A DNA stretch of 64,000 nucleotides from an uncultured Oscillospiraceae bacterium. Lineage in GTDB: Bacteria > Bacillota > Clostridia > Oscillospirales > Oscillospiraceae. The DNA lies in assembly GCA_947626905.1 (NCBI GenBank), contig CANQUE010000005.1, positions 1 through 64,000 on the forward strand, written 5' to 3'. The notes beneath the pieces were generated by a model. It searched no databases, was not told the DNA's origin, and was given only the letters and a program-made list of their open reading frames with translations. The stretch's first letter is position 1. Each line of letters starts with the position of its first letter. Shown here piece by piece: positions 32,288-40,584 of this stretch. The translations under genes and the position numbers were made by a program.

Positions 32288-34054
32288 ATGAACATTCAAG
32301 AGCTCGACATTTTGAACATCCTGGCCCAGGAGCCCTTCACCACCCAGCGGCTGCTGGCGGAGCGGTGCGGCCACAGCCTGGGGATCGTGAACCGCTGCCT
32401 GCGGACGCTGACCCAGAGCGGCTGTCTGGACCGGGACGCCCAGCTGACGGAGAAGGCGTGGGAGCTGCTGCGCCGGAGCGCGCCGAAAAACGCCGTCATC
32501 CTGGCGGCGGGCAGCGGCATGCGCATGGTCCCCATCAACATGGAGGTCTCCAAGGGACTTCTGGAGGTGGACGGCCAGCCGCTGATCGAGCGGACCATCG
32601 AGCAGCTCCACCAGGCCGGCGTCCGGGACGTGACCGTGGTGGTGGGCTTCATGAAAGAGCAGTACGAATATCTCATGGACAAATACGGCGTACAGCTTCT
32701 TGTGAACCCCCAGTACGCCTCCAAGAACAACCTCCACTCCCTTCTGCTAGCCCTGGACCGGCTGAGCAACACCTACGTGATCCCCTGCGACATCTGGTGC
32801 GCCCGCAATCCCTACCGGCGGTATGAGCTGTATTCCTGGTACATGGTCAGCGACCTGGTGGACAACGCCAGCACCGTGCGGATGAACCGGAAGATGGAGC
32901 TGGCCACCGTGCCCCTCGGGACCGGGGGCAACGCCATGATCGGCATCAGCTATCTCATGGAGCCGGAGGCGGCCATCGTCCGCCAGCGGATCGCCGCCAT
33001 GAGCCGGGACCCCCGCCACCGGGGCTCTTTCTGGGAGGAGGCCCTGTACGAGAAGGACCGGATGCTGGTGAACGCCCGGTCCGTCCCCGCCTCAGAGGTG
33101 GCGGAGATCAACACCTATGAGCAGCTCAAGCAGCTGGACGAACGCTCCGACCAGCTCCAGGGCAGCGCCATCGTCACCGCCGCCCGGGTGCTGAACGCCC
33201 GGCCGGAGGAGATCGAAACGGTGGAGGAACTGAAAAAAGGCATGACCAACCGGTCGTTCCTGTTCACCTGCCATGACCGGCGGTATGTCATGCGCGTGCC
33301 CGGGGCGGGCTCCAACGAGCTGATCCGCCGGCGGGAGGAGGCCGCGGTATACGAGGCCATCCGGGGGAGGGGCCTTTGCGACGACCCCGTCTATATCGAC
33401 CCGGATACAGGCTATAAGATCGCCCGGTACCTGCCCCGGGCGCGGGTGTGCGACAGCGGCGATCCCCGGGACGTGGCCCGGTGCATGGCCCGGCTGCGGC
33501 AATTCCACCAGATGGGCCTGACGGTGGACCACGACTTCGACATCTTCGGCCAGATCGATTTTTACGAGTCCCTCTGGCAGGGCGCCCCCTCCGCCTACCG
33601 GGATCACCCCCAGACGAAGGCCGGTGTGCTGGCCCTGCGGGGATACATCGACCGCCACGCGGGGAAAAAATGCCTGACCCACATCGACGCGGTGCCGGAC
33701 AACTTCCTGTTCGTCCCTCAACCCGGGGGAGAAGAGCAGCTACAGCTGATCGACTGGGAATACGCCGGCATGCAGGACCCCCACGTGGACATCGCCATGT
33801 TTTGCATCTACTCTCTGTACGGGCGGGCCCAGTGCGACAGGGCCATCGACGCCTATTTCCCCGAGGGCTGTCCGGAGGCCACCCGCACGAAGATATACTG
33901 CTACATCGCCGCCGGGGGCCTTTTGTGGAGCAACTGGTGCGAATACAAGCGCAACCTGGGCGTGGAATTCGGAGAGTACTCCCTGCGCCAGTACCGCTAT
34001 GCCAAGGACTTCGCCCGCCTGGCGCAAAAAAGGATCGAAGAGGACGTGTCATGA
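32288..34054 (+). CDS. Three-domain fusion: winged helix, LicC-like nucleotidyltransferase, LicA-like choline kinase
   Basis: A 588-aa protein with three parts. Residues about 1-62 form a winged helix-turn-helix (QRLLAERCGHSLGIVNRCLRTL). Residues about 65-290 are a sugar/choline-phosphate nucleotidyltransferase (AAGSGMRM...VSKGLLEV; acidic site PCDIW). Residues about 305-585 are an APH/choline-kinase domain with CLTHIDAVPDN and IDWEYAGMQDPHVD, catalytic and metal residues intact. It may make and activate phosphocholine or a related head group, with the winged helix giving DNA binding or dimerisation. ATG 32288 is preferred over TTG 32282. It is coupled to licC by ATGA. Separate licC and licA genes follow, so the fusion may use another substrate. 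Confidence 0.85.
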   Translation: MNIQELDILNILAQEPFTTQRLLAERCGHSLGIVNRCLRTLTQSGCLDRDAQLTEKAWELLRRSAPKNAVILAAGSGMRMVPINMEVSKGLLEVDGQPLIERTIEQLHQAGVRDVTVVVGFMKEQYEYLMDKYGVQLLVNPQYASKNNLHSLLLALDRLSNTYVIPCDIWCARNPYRRYELYSWYMVSDLVDNASTVRMNRKMELATVPLGTGGNAMIGISYLMEPEAAIVRQRIAAMSRDPRHRGSFWEEALYEKDRMLVNARSVPASEVAEINTYEQLKQLDERSDQLQGSAIVTAARVLNARPEEIETVEELKKGMTNRSFLFTCHDRRYVMRVPGAGSNELIRRREEAAVYEAIRGRGLCDDPVYIDPDTGYKIARYLPRARVCDSGDPRDVARCMARLRQFHQMGLTVDHDFDIFGQIDFYESLWQGAPSAYRDHPQTKAGVLALRGYIDRHAGKKCLTHIDAVPDNFLFVPQPGGEEQLQLIDWEYAGMQDPHVDIAMFCIYSLYGRAQCDRAIDAYFPEGCPEATRTKIYCYIAAGGLLWSNWCEYKRNLGVEFGEYSLRQYRYAKDFARLAQKRIEEDVS

Positions 34055-34923
34055 GCTACAAAGTGGACAACGCGGTCATCATGGCCGCCGGGGCCGCCAG
34101 CCGGTTCGCCCCTCTCAGCTATGAGCTGCCCAAGGCCCTCATCCCGGTGCGGGGCGAGGTGCTCATCGAGCGGCAGATCCGCCAGCTGTACAAGGCGGGG
34201 GTGCCGGAGGTGATCGTGGTCACCGGCTATAAGAGCGAGCAGTTCGCCTATCTGGCGGAAAAGTGCGGCGTGCGTCTGGTGCACAACCCGGACTGGGACC
34301 GCCGCAACAACACCGGCAGCATCCACGCCGTCCGGGACCTGCTGGGCAGCAGCTACCTGTGCTCGGCGGACAATTATTTCACCGCGAACCCCTTCGAGCC
34401 GGAGGTCACCGACAGCTATTATGCCGCCGAGTACGCCGACGGCCCCACGGCGGAATGGTGCATGCGGACCGACGCCGACGGCCACATCTGCCATGTGCAG
34501 ATCGGCGGGGAAAACGCCTGGTATATGATGGGCCACACCTTCTGGAGCCGGGATTTCACCCGGCAGTTCCTGGCCCTGCTGGAGAGGGAATATGACGATC
34601 CTCGCACCGCCAGCCAGCTGTGGGAGCGGTTTTTCATGCGGCACCTGGACCGGCTGAAGATGTCCGTCCGGCGGTATCCCCCGGAGCAGATCTTCGAGTT
34701 CGACTCCCTGGATGAGCTGCGGGCCTTCGACCCCTCCTATATCGACGACGCCCGCTCCCCCATCCTGGCGGACGCAGCGGCCCGGCTGGGCTGCGGCCAG
34801 CGGGACATCACCGGCATACGCGCCTTCCTGGGCGGCAGCGCCGAGGCGGAGGGCTTCACCTTCGACGCCCCCGGCGGGCAGTACCGATACACCTATAAAG
34901 ATCGAAAGATTGAGAGGATATGA
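34051..34923 (+). CDS. licC: Choline-phosphate cytidylyltransferase-like nucleotidyltransferase
   Basis: A 290-aa nucleotidyltransferase of the LicC type. The N-terminal signature is MAAGAASRFAPLSYELPKALIPVRGEVLIE (in segments), with GYKSEQ following and the metal site SADNYF near residue 110. It is expected to make CDP-choline from phosphocholine and CTP. LicC proteins are usually near 230 residues; this one has about 60 extra residues at the C terminus. It starts within the stop of the fusion gene and is followed by licA after 1 base. Confidence 0.88.
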   Translation: MSYKVDNAVIMAAGAASRFAPLSYELPKALIPVRGEVLIERQIRQLYKAGVPEVIVVTGYKSEQFAYLAEKCGVRLVHNPDWDRRNNTGSIHAVRDLLGSSYLCSADNYFTANPFEPEVTDSYYAAEYADGPTAEWCMRTDADGHICHVQIGGENAWYMMGHTFWSRDFTRQFLALLEREYDDPRTASQLWERFFMRHLDRLKMSVRRYPPEQIFEFDSLDELRAFDPSYIDDARSPILADAAARLGCGQRDITGIRAFLGGSAEAEGFTFDAPGGQYRYTYKDRKIERI

Positions 34924-34924
34924 C

Positions 34925-35833
34925 ATGAGCGAAAACGTATTGCATGAGGACCTGGAGAAGATCGGCGGTCTGCTCCGCTCCCAGCTGGGGCTGGATGCGA
35001 TCCGCGACGCCCAGCGCCTGGGAGGGCTCACCAACCGGACCTACCGGGTGACGGCCAGCGACGGGGCCGAGTACGTCTGCCGCGTCCCTGGCGAGGGCAC
35101 GGAGCAGATGATCGTCCGCTCCGACGAGCGGGTGAGCACACAGCTCGCCTGCCGGGTGGGCATCGACGCGGAGCTTTTATACTTCGGCGACGACGGCACC
35201 AAGATCACCCGGTACATCCCCGACGCGGTGACCATGTCCCCCCAGACCATGGGCCAGCCGGAGCACATCCGCCAGGCGGCGGAGATCCTGCGCGCCCTGC
35301 ACACCTGCGGCGAGGATACCGGCGTACCCTTCGAGGTGTTCCAGATGGCCGACACCTATGAGCGGGTCATCCGGGACAACCACGTGCCCCTGTACGACGA
35401 TTACGAGCAGGTAAAGGGCCAGGTCATGGCCATCAAGCAGGCGCTGGAGGCGGGCCATGCCCGGCCCCTGGTCCCCTGCCACAACGACCCGCTGTGCGAA
35501 AACTGGGTGACTTCCGGCGACCGGATGTATCTGGTGGACTGGGAATATGCCGGGATGAACGACGGCATGTGGGACCTGGCGGACGTGTCCATCGAGGCGG
35601 CCTATGACCAGGAGCAGGACGGGATGCTGCTGGACGCCTATTTCGGCCGGCCGGTGACGGATCACGAAAAACGCACCTTCCTGGCCAACAAGCTGTATCT
35701 GGACTACCTGTGGACCCTGTGGGGACTGACGAGAGTCCCCTACGACGGCGAGAGCATGGAGCAGTACGCTCTGGAGAGATATCAGCGTCTGAAGGAAAAC
35801 CTCAGACACTACGCGGAAAAGGAGGACAAATAA
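34925..35833 (+). CDS. licA: Choline kinase (LicA-like)
   Basis: A 302-aa aminoglycoside-phosphotransferase-fold kinase. GGLTNRTYRV near residues 28-37 binds ATP. The catalytic loop is CHNDPLCEN, and the Mg loop is VDWEYAGMNDGMWDLADV, the choline/ethanolamine kinase form. It should phosphorylate imported choline. It lies in one run with licC and licB; the next ATG is directly adjacent to its stop. Confidence 0.9.
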   Translation: MSENVLHEDLEKIGGLLRSQLGLDAIRDAQRLGGLTNRTYRVTASDGAEYVCRVPGEGTEQMIVRSDERVSTQLACRVGIDAELLYFGDDGTKITRYIPDAVTMSPQTMGQPEHIRQAAEILRALHTCGEDTGVPFEVFQMADTYERVIRDNHVPLYDDYEQVKGQVMAIKQALEAGHARPLVPCHNDPLCENWVTSGDRMYLVDWEYAGMNDGMWDLADVSIEAAYDQEQDGMLLDAYFGRPVTDHEKRTFLANKLYLDYLWTLWGLTRVPYDGESMEQYALERYQRLKENLRHYAEKEDK

Positions 35834-36772
35834 ATGTTCAGCGGACTGACAGCCGGCATCCTGTGGGGCCTGGACACCGTGATCCTGGGGGTGGCCCTGG
35901 CCATGAGCGAATTCGTTTCCACGGAACAGGCGGTATTCCTGGCGCCCTTCGTCAGCACCTTCCTGCACGACGCCTGCTCCTCCATCTGGATGCTGATCTA
36001 CATGGGCATCAAAAAGCAGTACAAAAATGTGATCCGGGCCCTGAAGACCCGCAGCGGCAAGTTCATCATCCTGGCGGCCCTGCTGGGCGGTCCCATCGGC
36101 ATGAGCGGCTATGTGGCGGCCATCAACTTCATCGGCCCGGCCTATACCGCCATCATCTCCTCCCTGTTCCCCGCTCTGGGCGCCTTTTTGTCCTACATTT
36201 TCCTGAAAGAAAAGATGACGCCCCTGCAGCTGTGCGGGCTGCTGGTGAGCATCGTCGGCGTCATCGTGCTGGGCTATACCCCCGGCGGCATCCCCGAGGG
36301 GAGCAACCTGCTGCTGGGCTTCGGCTGTGCTATCCTCTGCTGCGTCGGCTGGGCCGCCGAGGCGGTCATCTGCGCCTACGGCCTGAAAGACCCGGACATC
36401 ACCGACGAGCATGCCCTGCAGATCCGCCAGCTCACCTCCGCCATCTTCTACGGCGTGGTGATCCTCACTGTGATCCGGGGCTGGCGCTTCACCGTAGGCA
36501 TGATCCCCACCACCTGCACAGCGGTGATCGCCCTGTCCGCCCTGTTCGGCACCGCGTCCTACGTGTTCTATTACAAGGCCATCGTGAAGATCGGCGCGGC
36601 CAAGGCCATGGCCCTGAACATCACCTATTCCGCCTGGTCCATCGTCTTCGCCCTGATCCTGCTGCACACCCTGCCGGATGTGAAGAGCATCATCTGCGGC
36701 GTGGTGATCGTGCTGGGGTCCATCGTGGCCGCGGCGGATATAAAAGAACTGCTGGGCCGGAAAAAAGCATAA
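35834..36772 (+). CDS. licB: Choline permease, DMT superfamily (LicB-like)
   Basis: A 312-aa membrane protein with ten predicted helices in two EamA-type halves. The first half ends with AAINFIGPAYTAIISSLFPALGAFLSYIFLKE, the classical DMT motif around helix 4; the second contains FYYKAIVKIGAAKAMALNITYS. LicB proteins import choline for phosphocholine decoration of surface polymers. AAGGAGG ends the licA gene just before the start. It is the last gene of the operon. Confidence 0.9.
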   Translation: MFSGLTAGILWGLDTVILGVALAMSEFVSTEQAVFLAPFVSTFLHDACSSIWMLIYMGIKKQYKNVIRALKTRSGKFIILAALLGGPIGMSGYVAAINFIGPAYTAIISSLFPALGAFLSYIFLKEKMTPLQLCGLLVSIVGVIVLGYTPGGIPEGSNLLLGFGCAILCCVGWAAEAVICAYGLKDPDITDEHALQIRQLTSAIFYGVVILTVIRGWRFTVGMIPTTCTAVIALSALFGTASYVFYYKAIVKIGAAKAMALNITYSAWSIVFALILLHTLPDVKSIICGVVIVLGSIVAAADIKELLGRKKA

Positions 36773-36777
36773 AGATC

Positions 36778-36824
36778 TCCGGCAAAACGCCCCGGCGGCC
36801 TGACCGCCGGGGCGTTTTGCCGGA
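36778..36824 (+). terminator. Terminator after the lic operon
   Basis: A 21-bp perfect stem (36778-36798 with 36804-36824) and 5-nt loop. The inner GC core is followed by GTTTTG, which serves as the U tract. Confidence 0.85.
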
Positions 36825-36859
36825 AAACCGTGCAGGGCAAAAATTTTTCGAATATTCTG

Positions 36860-36888
36860 TTGCAAAAGCCTCCGGAATTGAGTATACT
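36860..36888 (+). promoter_or_regulatory. Promoter of the aminotransferase gene
   Basis: TTGCAA (36860-36865), 17-bp spacer, TATACT (36883-36888). Confidence 0.75.
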
Positions 36889-36924
36889 GAATTGGTCCGA
36901 TCATCATAAGGAAAGGTAATATTT

Positions 36925-38205
36925 ATGAAAAGTTATCTTGATATGACCAAACAGGAGCTGCTCGCGGAGCGGGAGGCCGTCAGCGGGCAGTACGCCGCTC
37001 TGAAAGCCATTCCCCGGAACCTGAACATGGCCCGGGGCAAGCCCAATGCCGCCCAGCTGGACCTGTCCATGGATATGCTGTCCCTGGACCCTGCCTGCCT
37101 GGCCCACACCGCCAAAGGCGTGGACGCCCGCAACTATGGGGAGCTGGCCGGCGTGGAGGAGTGCCGTCAGCTTTTCGCCGACCTGCTGGGCCTGGAGGCG
37201 AAGAACATCATCCTGGGCGGCCAGTCCAGTCTGAATCTGATGTATGACTCGGTGATGCGGGCCATGGTCTTTGGGGTATACGGCGGCAGCCGGCCCTGGG
37301 GCCAGCAGGGCCGGATCAAGTTCCTGTGCCCTGTGCCCGGCTATGACCGTCACTTCGCCGTCACGGAGGCCTTCGGCATAGAGATGATCAACATCCCCAT
37401 GTCCTCCGAGGGCCCGGACATGGATATGATCAAAAAATATGTGGAATCCGACCCGGCGGTGAAGGGCGTATGGTGCGTGCCCAAGTACGCCAACCCCTCC
37501 GGCATCACCTACTCCGCCGACACGGTCCGGGCCTTCGCCGGGCTGAAGCCCGCAGCGGACGATTTCCGCATCTTCTGGGACAACGCCTATCTGGTCCACA
37601 CCTTCGAGGACGAGGGGGACGAGCTTTTGAACATCTTCGACGCCTGCAGAGAGGCCGGCAGCGAGGATATGGTCTATGAGTTCATCTCCACCAGCAAGAT
37701 CACCTTTGCCGGAGCCGGCGTGTCCGCCATCGCCGCCAGCGAGGAGAACGTGAAGTTCATCCTCAAGCAGATGGGCGTGCAGACCATCGGCCACGACAAG
37801 CTCAACCAGCTGCGCCACGTCCAGTTCCTCAAGGACGTTCCCGGCATATACGCCCACATGAAAAAGCACGCCGCCATCGTCAAGCCCAAATTTGACTGCG
37901 TGCTGAACGGCCTGGACCGGGAGATCGCCCCCCGGGGCATCGCCCATTACAACCGGCCCCGGGGCGGCTATTTCGTGGCCTACGAGGGGCTGGAGGGCAC
38001 CGCCACCCGGTGCGTGGCCCTGTGCAAGGACGCGGGCCTGGTGCTGACCGGCGCCGGGGCGCCCTTCCCCTATGGCAAGGACCCGTCCGACAACGTGATC
38101 CGCATCGCCCCCACCTTCCCCACCCTGCCCGAGCTGGAGCAGGCCATGGAGCTGTTCTGCGTGGCGGCCCGGCTGGCGGCGCTGGAGGCGCTGACGGCGA
38201 AATAG
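36925..38205 (+). CDS. PLP-dependent aminotransferase class I/II (aspartate aminotransferase type)
   Basis: A 426-aa fold-type I aminotransferase. The internal-aldimine Lys lies in EFISTSKITFAGAGVSA; DNAYLVHTF holds the Asp that contacts the PLP ring nitrogen; the N terminus NMARGKPN and the R-containing RIAPTFPTLPELEQAM tail fit the Ic-type aspartate aminotransferases found in many Firmicutes. It likely transfers amino groups between aspartate and 2-oxoglutarate, although the substrate is not certain. It is a single-gene unit with its own promoter and terminator, next to cysK on the other strand. Confidence 0.88.
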   Translation: MKSYLDMTKQELLAEREAVSGQYAALKAIPRNLNMARGKPNAAQLDLSMDMLSLDPACLAHTAKGVDARNYGELAGVEECRQLFADLLGLEAKNIILGGQSSLNLMYDSVMRAMVFGVYGGSRPWGQQGRIKFLCPVPGYDRHFAVTEAFGIEMINIPMSSEGPDMDMIKKYVESDPAVKGVWCVPKYANPSGITYSADTVRAFAGLKPAADDFRIFWDNAYLVHTFEDEGDELLNIFDACREAGSEDMVYEFISTSKITFAGAGVSAIAASEENVKFILKQMGVQTIGHDKLNQLRHVQFLKDVPGIYAHMKKHAAIVKPKFDCVLNGLDREIAPRGIAHYNRPRGGYFVAYEGLEGTATRCVALCKDAGLVLTGAGAPFPYGKDPSDNVIRIAPTFPTLPELEQAMELFCVAARLAALEALTAK

Positions 38206-38222
38206 ACCAGCATATGCAAAAG

Positions 38223-38252
38223 CGCACCCGTCCTCGTGACGGGTGCGTTTTT
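38223..38252 (+). terminator. Intrinsic terminator after the aminotransferase gene
   Basis: A 10-bp stem (38223-38232 with 38238-38247), 5-nt loop and five T; also just beyond the convergent cysK stop. Confidence 0.93.
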
Positions 38253-38276
38253 GTCTGGTCCGGGAGAGCCGGCGGC

Positions 38277-39206
38277 TCAGTCCTGGAACATGGGCGTGGA
38301 CAGATACCGGTCGCCGGTGTCCGGCAGCAGGACCACGATGGTCTTATCCTGGTTCTCCGGGCGCTTCGCCAGCTGGATGGCCGCCCACAGCGCCGCGCCG
38401 GCGGAGATGCCCACCAGCACGCCCTCGGTGCGGCCCAGCTCCCGGCCCAGGGCGAAGGCGTCCTCGTTCTCCACGGGGATGATCTCGTCGTAAACGGACG
38501 TGTTCAGCACCTCCGGCACAAAGCCGGCGCCGATGCCCTGGATCTTGTGGGCGCCGGCCACTCCCTTGCTGAGCACCGGCGACGAGGCGGGCTCCACGGC
38601 CACCACCTTTATGGCGGGGTCCTGCTCCTTTAGATACTCCCCCACGCCGGTCAGAGTGCCGCCGGTGCCCACGCCGGCCACGAAAATATCCACCTGTCCC
38701 TCCGTGTCCCGCCAGATCTCCGGACCGGTGGTGGCCTTATGGGCGGCGGGATTGGCCGGGTTGACGAACTGGCCGGGGATGAAGGCTCCCGGGGTCTGGG
38801 CGGCGATCTCCTCCGCCTTGGCGATGGCTCCCTTCATGCCCTTGCTGCCCTCGGTGAGCACCAGCTCCGCGCCATAGGCCTTCAGCAGATTCCGCCGCTC
38901 CACGCTCATGGTCTCCGGCATGGTCAGGATGATCTTATAGCCCTTGGCCGCCGCCACGGCCGCCAGGCCGATGCCGGTGTTGCCGGAGGTGGGCTCCACG
39001 ATCACGGCGCCGGGTCGCAGCTTCCCGCTGGCCTCCGCGTCCTCGATCATGGCCTTGGCGATGCGGTCCTTCACAGACCCGGCCGGGTTGAAGTACTCCA
39101 GCTTGGCCACGATCTTCGCCTTCAGCCCCAGCTTTTTCTCCAGATTCACCAGCTCCAGTAAGGGCGTGTTCCCCACCAGTTCGGTAAAAGACTTGTAAAT
39201 GGCCAT
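38277..39206 (-). CDS. cysK: Cysteine synthase (O-acetylserine sulfhydrylase)
   Basis: A 309-aa PLP enzyme. The Lys-containing motif is [11 protein letters not shown] (Lys about 46), the substrate loop TSGNTGIG is near 73-80, the phosphate loop GTGGTLTG is near 180, and SAGAA is in the C-terminal part. It makes cysteine from O-acetylserine and sulfide. It lies downstream of an Rrf2-type regulator on the same strand but has its own near-perfect promoter. Confidence 0.96.
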   Translation of the reverse strand: MAIYKSFTELVGNTPLLELVNLEKKLGLKAKIVAKLEYFNPAGSVKDRIAKAMIEDAEASGKLRPGAVIVEPTSGNTGIGLAAVAAAKGYKIILTMPETMSVERRNLLKAYGAELVLTEGSKGMKGAIAKAEEIAAQTPGAFIPGQFVNPANPAAHKATTGPEIWRDTEGQVDIFVAGVGTGGTLTGVGEYLKEQDPAIKVVAVEPASSPVLSKGVAGAHKIQGIGAGFVPEVLNTSVYDEIIPVENEDAFALGRELGRTEGVLVGISAGAALWAAIQLAKRPENQDKTIVVLLPDTGDRYLSTPMFQD

Positions 39207-39259
39207 ATCAATATCCCCCTATTTCCCATCGGTTTAGTATGGTTTATGCCGATGCTGTC

Positions 39260-39287
39260 ATTATACACTCTCTTTTCCCGTTGTCAA
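39260..39287 (-). promoter_or_regulatory. Promoter of cysK
   Basis: Minus strand TTGACA (39282-39287), 16-bp spacer, TATAAT (39260-39265), both hexamers perfect. Confidence 0.88.
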
Positions 39288-39308
39288 CCGTTTTTTATAA
39301 GATCATAG

Positions 39309-39341
39309 GACTGCCCGGACACAGGGCGTGTCCAGGCAGTC
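39309..39341 (-). terminator. Hairpin between the Rrf2-type gene and cysK
   Basis: A 14-bp stem with one mismatch (39309-39322 with 39328-39341) and a 5-nt loop. The U-rich run is on the plus side; on the minus strand it is followed by CTATGATCTT, so termination of the regulator transcript may be partial. Confidence 0.55.
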
Positions 39342-39355
39342 ATTTTGTGCATTTT

Positions 39356-39793
39356 TCAGATCACGTAGTCGTTTCCGGCGGCAGCATTGGCCCGGTCCAC
39401 CACATCCTGCAGCGAGATATTGCCCAGGTAATCGGTGACCACCTTATACAGCCCCGTCCACATATCCACCGTGGCGCAGGAGGAGCACCGCTCGCAGGTG
39501 TTCACGTCCGCCTCCAGGCACTCCACCGGGGCAAGGCTGCCCTCCACCTGTTCCAGGATCTCCGCCACGCTGTATTCCTTGGGGTCCCGGCTCAGACGGT
39601 AGCCCCCCTGGGGGCCGCGGGTCCCTCTGACGAAGCCGGCCTTGCTGAGCTGGGTGACGATCTGCTCCAGGTATTTCTGGCTCAGCTCCTGTCGGGCGGC
39701 CACATCCTTCAGCGTCACCAGCCCGTCGCCGCTGTGCTGGGCCAGATCCACCATCGTCCGCAGGGCATACCGGCCCCGCGTGGATACCTTCAT
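39356..39793 (-). CDS. Rrf2 family transcriptional regulator with Cys cluster
   Basis: A 145-aa regulator. An N-terminal winged helix (about residues 1-65; STRGRYALRTMVDLA, LSQKYLEQIVTQLSKAGFV, RGPQGGYRLSR) is followed by a dimerisation helix and a loop with Cys92, Cys100, Cys103 and Cys106. Three closely spaced Cys before MW resemble the Fe-S ligand loop of IscR, with Asp where IscR has His. It may sense Fe-S or cysteine status and control cysK and/or the iscS-iscU-mnmA operon nearby. GGGGGAGGG precedes the ATG. Phased repeats lie over its promoter. Confidence 0.9.
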   Translation of the reverse strand: MKVSTRGRYALRTMVDLAQHSGDGLVTLKDVAARQELSQKYLEQIVTQLSKAGFVRGTRGPQGGYRLSRDPKEYSVAEILEQVEGSLAPVECLEADVNTCERCSSCATVDMWTGLYKVVTDYLGNISLQDVVDRANAAAGNDYVI

Positions 39794-39813
39794 ACCGATC
39801 CCTCCCCCAGGAA

Positions 39814-39842
39814 TTCATAAAAATGATGCAAGTTTGATGCAA
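39814..39842 (-). promoter_or_regulatory. Putative promoter of the Rrf2-type gene
   Basis: Minus strand TTGCAT (39837-39842), 17-bp spacer, TATGAA (39814-39819). The -35 is part of the second phased repeat. Confidence 0.5.
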
Positions 39843-39867
39843 GTCTGTTGCAGAAATGATGCTGCGC
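39824..39867. repeat. Four 11-bp phased repeats upstream of the Rrf2-type gene
   Basis: TGATGCAAGT begins at 39824 and again at 39835; degenerate copies begin at 39846 (TGTTGCAGAA) and 39857 (TGATGCTGCG). The period is exactly 11 bp, about one helical turn, and the array spans the -35 of the regulator gene. It looks like a cooperative operator. Confidence 0.75.
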
Positions 39868-39910
39868 TGTTTTATTCTGTGTTTATCCCGACAGACAGGA
39901 GGACAGATCC

Positions 39911-39979
39911 ATGGGCGTGGTCTTGCTCTGCGTATGCGTGTATCTGCTGCTGTGCCTGTGGGAAAAGATGCTGCTGTGA
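39911..39979 (+). CDS. 22-residue Cys-containing hydrophobic micro-ORF
   Basis: ATG to TGA encodes 22 residues, almost all Val, Leu and Cys (starting MGVVLLCVCVYLLL, then CLWEKMLL), enough for one membrane helix with three Cys. AGGAGG lies 8 bases before the ATG, an ideal ribosome site, and a terminator begins at the stop codon. A weak promoter-like TTGCAG...TATTCT pair (39848-39878, 19-bp spacer) lies upstream, over the phased repeats. It may be a small membrane peptide or a leader peptide rich in Cys and Leu codons whose translation reports cysteine supply. Neither role can be proved from sequence. Confidence 0.5.
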   Translation: MGVVLLCVCVYLLLCLWEKMLL

Positions 39980-40007
39980 CCGCGCCGCTCGGCGAGCGGT
40001 CATTTTT
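39977..40007 (+). terminator. Intrinsic terminator after the micro-ORF
   Basis: TGACCGC pairs with GCGGTCA (39977-39983 with 39996-40002) and an inner GCCG/CGGC stem, followed by five T (40003-40007). The stop codon of the micro-ORF is in the 5' arm, and the stop of the convergent HD gene abuts the T tract. Confidence 0.75.
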
Positions 40008-40584
40008 ACGCCAGGGCCTCCATCTGCCGGCGCACATCCTCTTCACAGGAGCGCATGGCCAGGATGGTCTTCTCCATCAGCGTTTCCAGCGGCCAGCCCA
40101 GCATGTCCGCGCCCTGCTGGATGACCTCCCGGCTGCATCCGGCGGCGAAGCCGGTCGACTTGAATTTTTTCTTCAGGCTCTTGACCTCCATGTCCTGCAC
40201 GCTCTTGCTGGGGCGCATCAGGGCCGCCGCGCCGATGAGCCCGGTGAGCTCGTCCGCGGCATAGAGGACCTTCTCCATTTCCAGCTCCGGCCGGATATCC
40301 ACCCCCGTCATGCCGTAGCCATGGCTGCAGGTGGCGTGAATGGTGGCATCATCCACCCCGGCGTCCCGCATCAGCTGCTGCTGGCGCACGCAGTGCTCCT
40401 CCGGCCACATCTCAAAATCCAGGTCGTGGAGCAGGCCCACGGTAGCCCAGAAATCCGCCTCGTTTCCATAGCCAAGATCGTTGGCATACCAGCGCATCAC
40501 GCCCTCCACCGTCAGCGCGTGCTGCAGGTGGAAATGGTCCTTGTTGTATTGGGTGAGAAGCTCCCACGCCTTCTGTCTTTCCAT
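40006..40584 (-). CDS. HD domain phosphohydrolase-like protein
   Basis: A 192-aa protein with an HD-fold core: His22 (FHLQHAL), the HD pair in LLHDLDFE (His53, Asp54), a further His in HATCSHGYG, and Asp in LYAADELTGLI. This is the metal-binding set of HD phosphohydrolases. Related small proteins are annotated as HDIG-domain or hydrolase family members without known substrate. The ATG overlaps the mnmA stop as TGATG, so it belongs to the iscS-iscU-mnmA operon. Confidence 0.85.
   Translation of the reverse strand: MERQKAWELLTQYNKDHFHLQHALTVEGVMRWYANDLGYGNEADFWATVGLLHDLDFEMWPEEHCVRQQQLMRDAGVDDATIHATCSHGYGMTGVDIRPELEMEKVLYAADELTGLIGAAALMRPSKSVQDMEVKSLKKKFKSTGFAAGCSREVIQQGADMLGWPLETLMEKTILAMRSCEEDVRRQMEALA

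Noticed and set aside
39824-39867. CRISPR array
   Set aside because: Units are only 11 bp with no unique spacers; phased operator repeats explain them better. No CRISPR array or cas gene was seen anywhere in the window.
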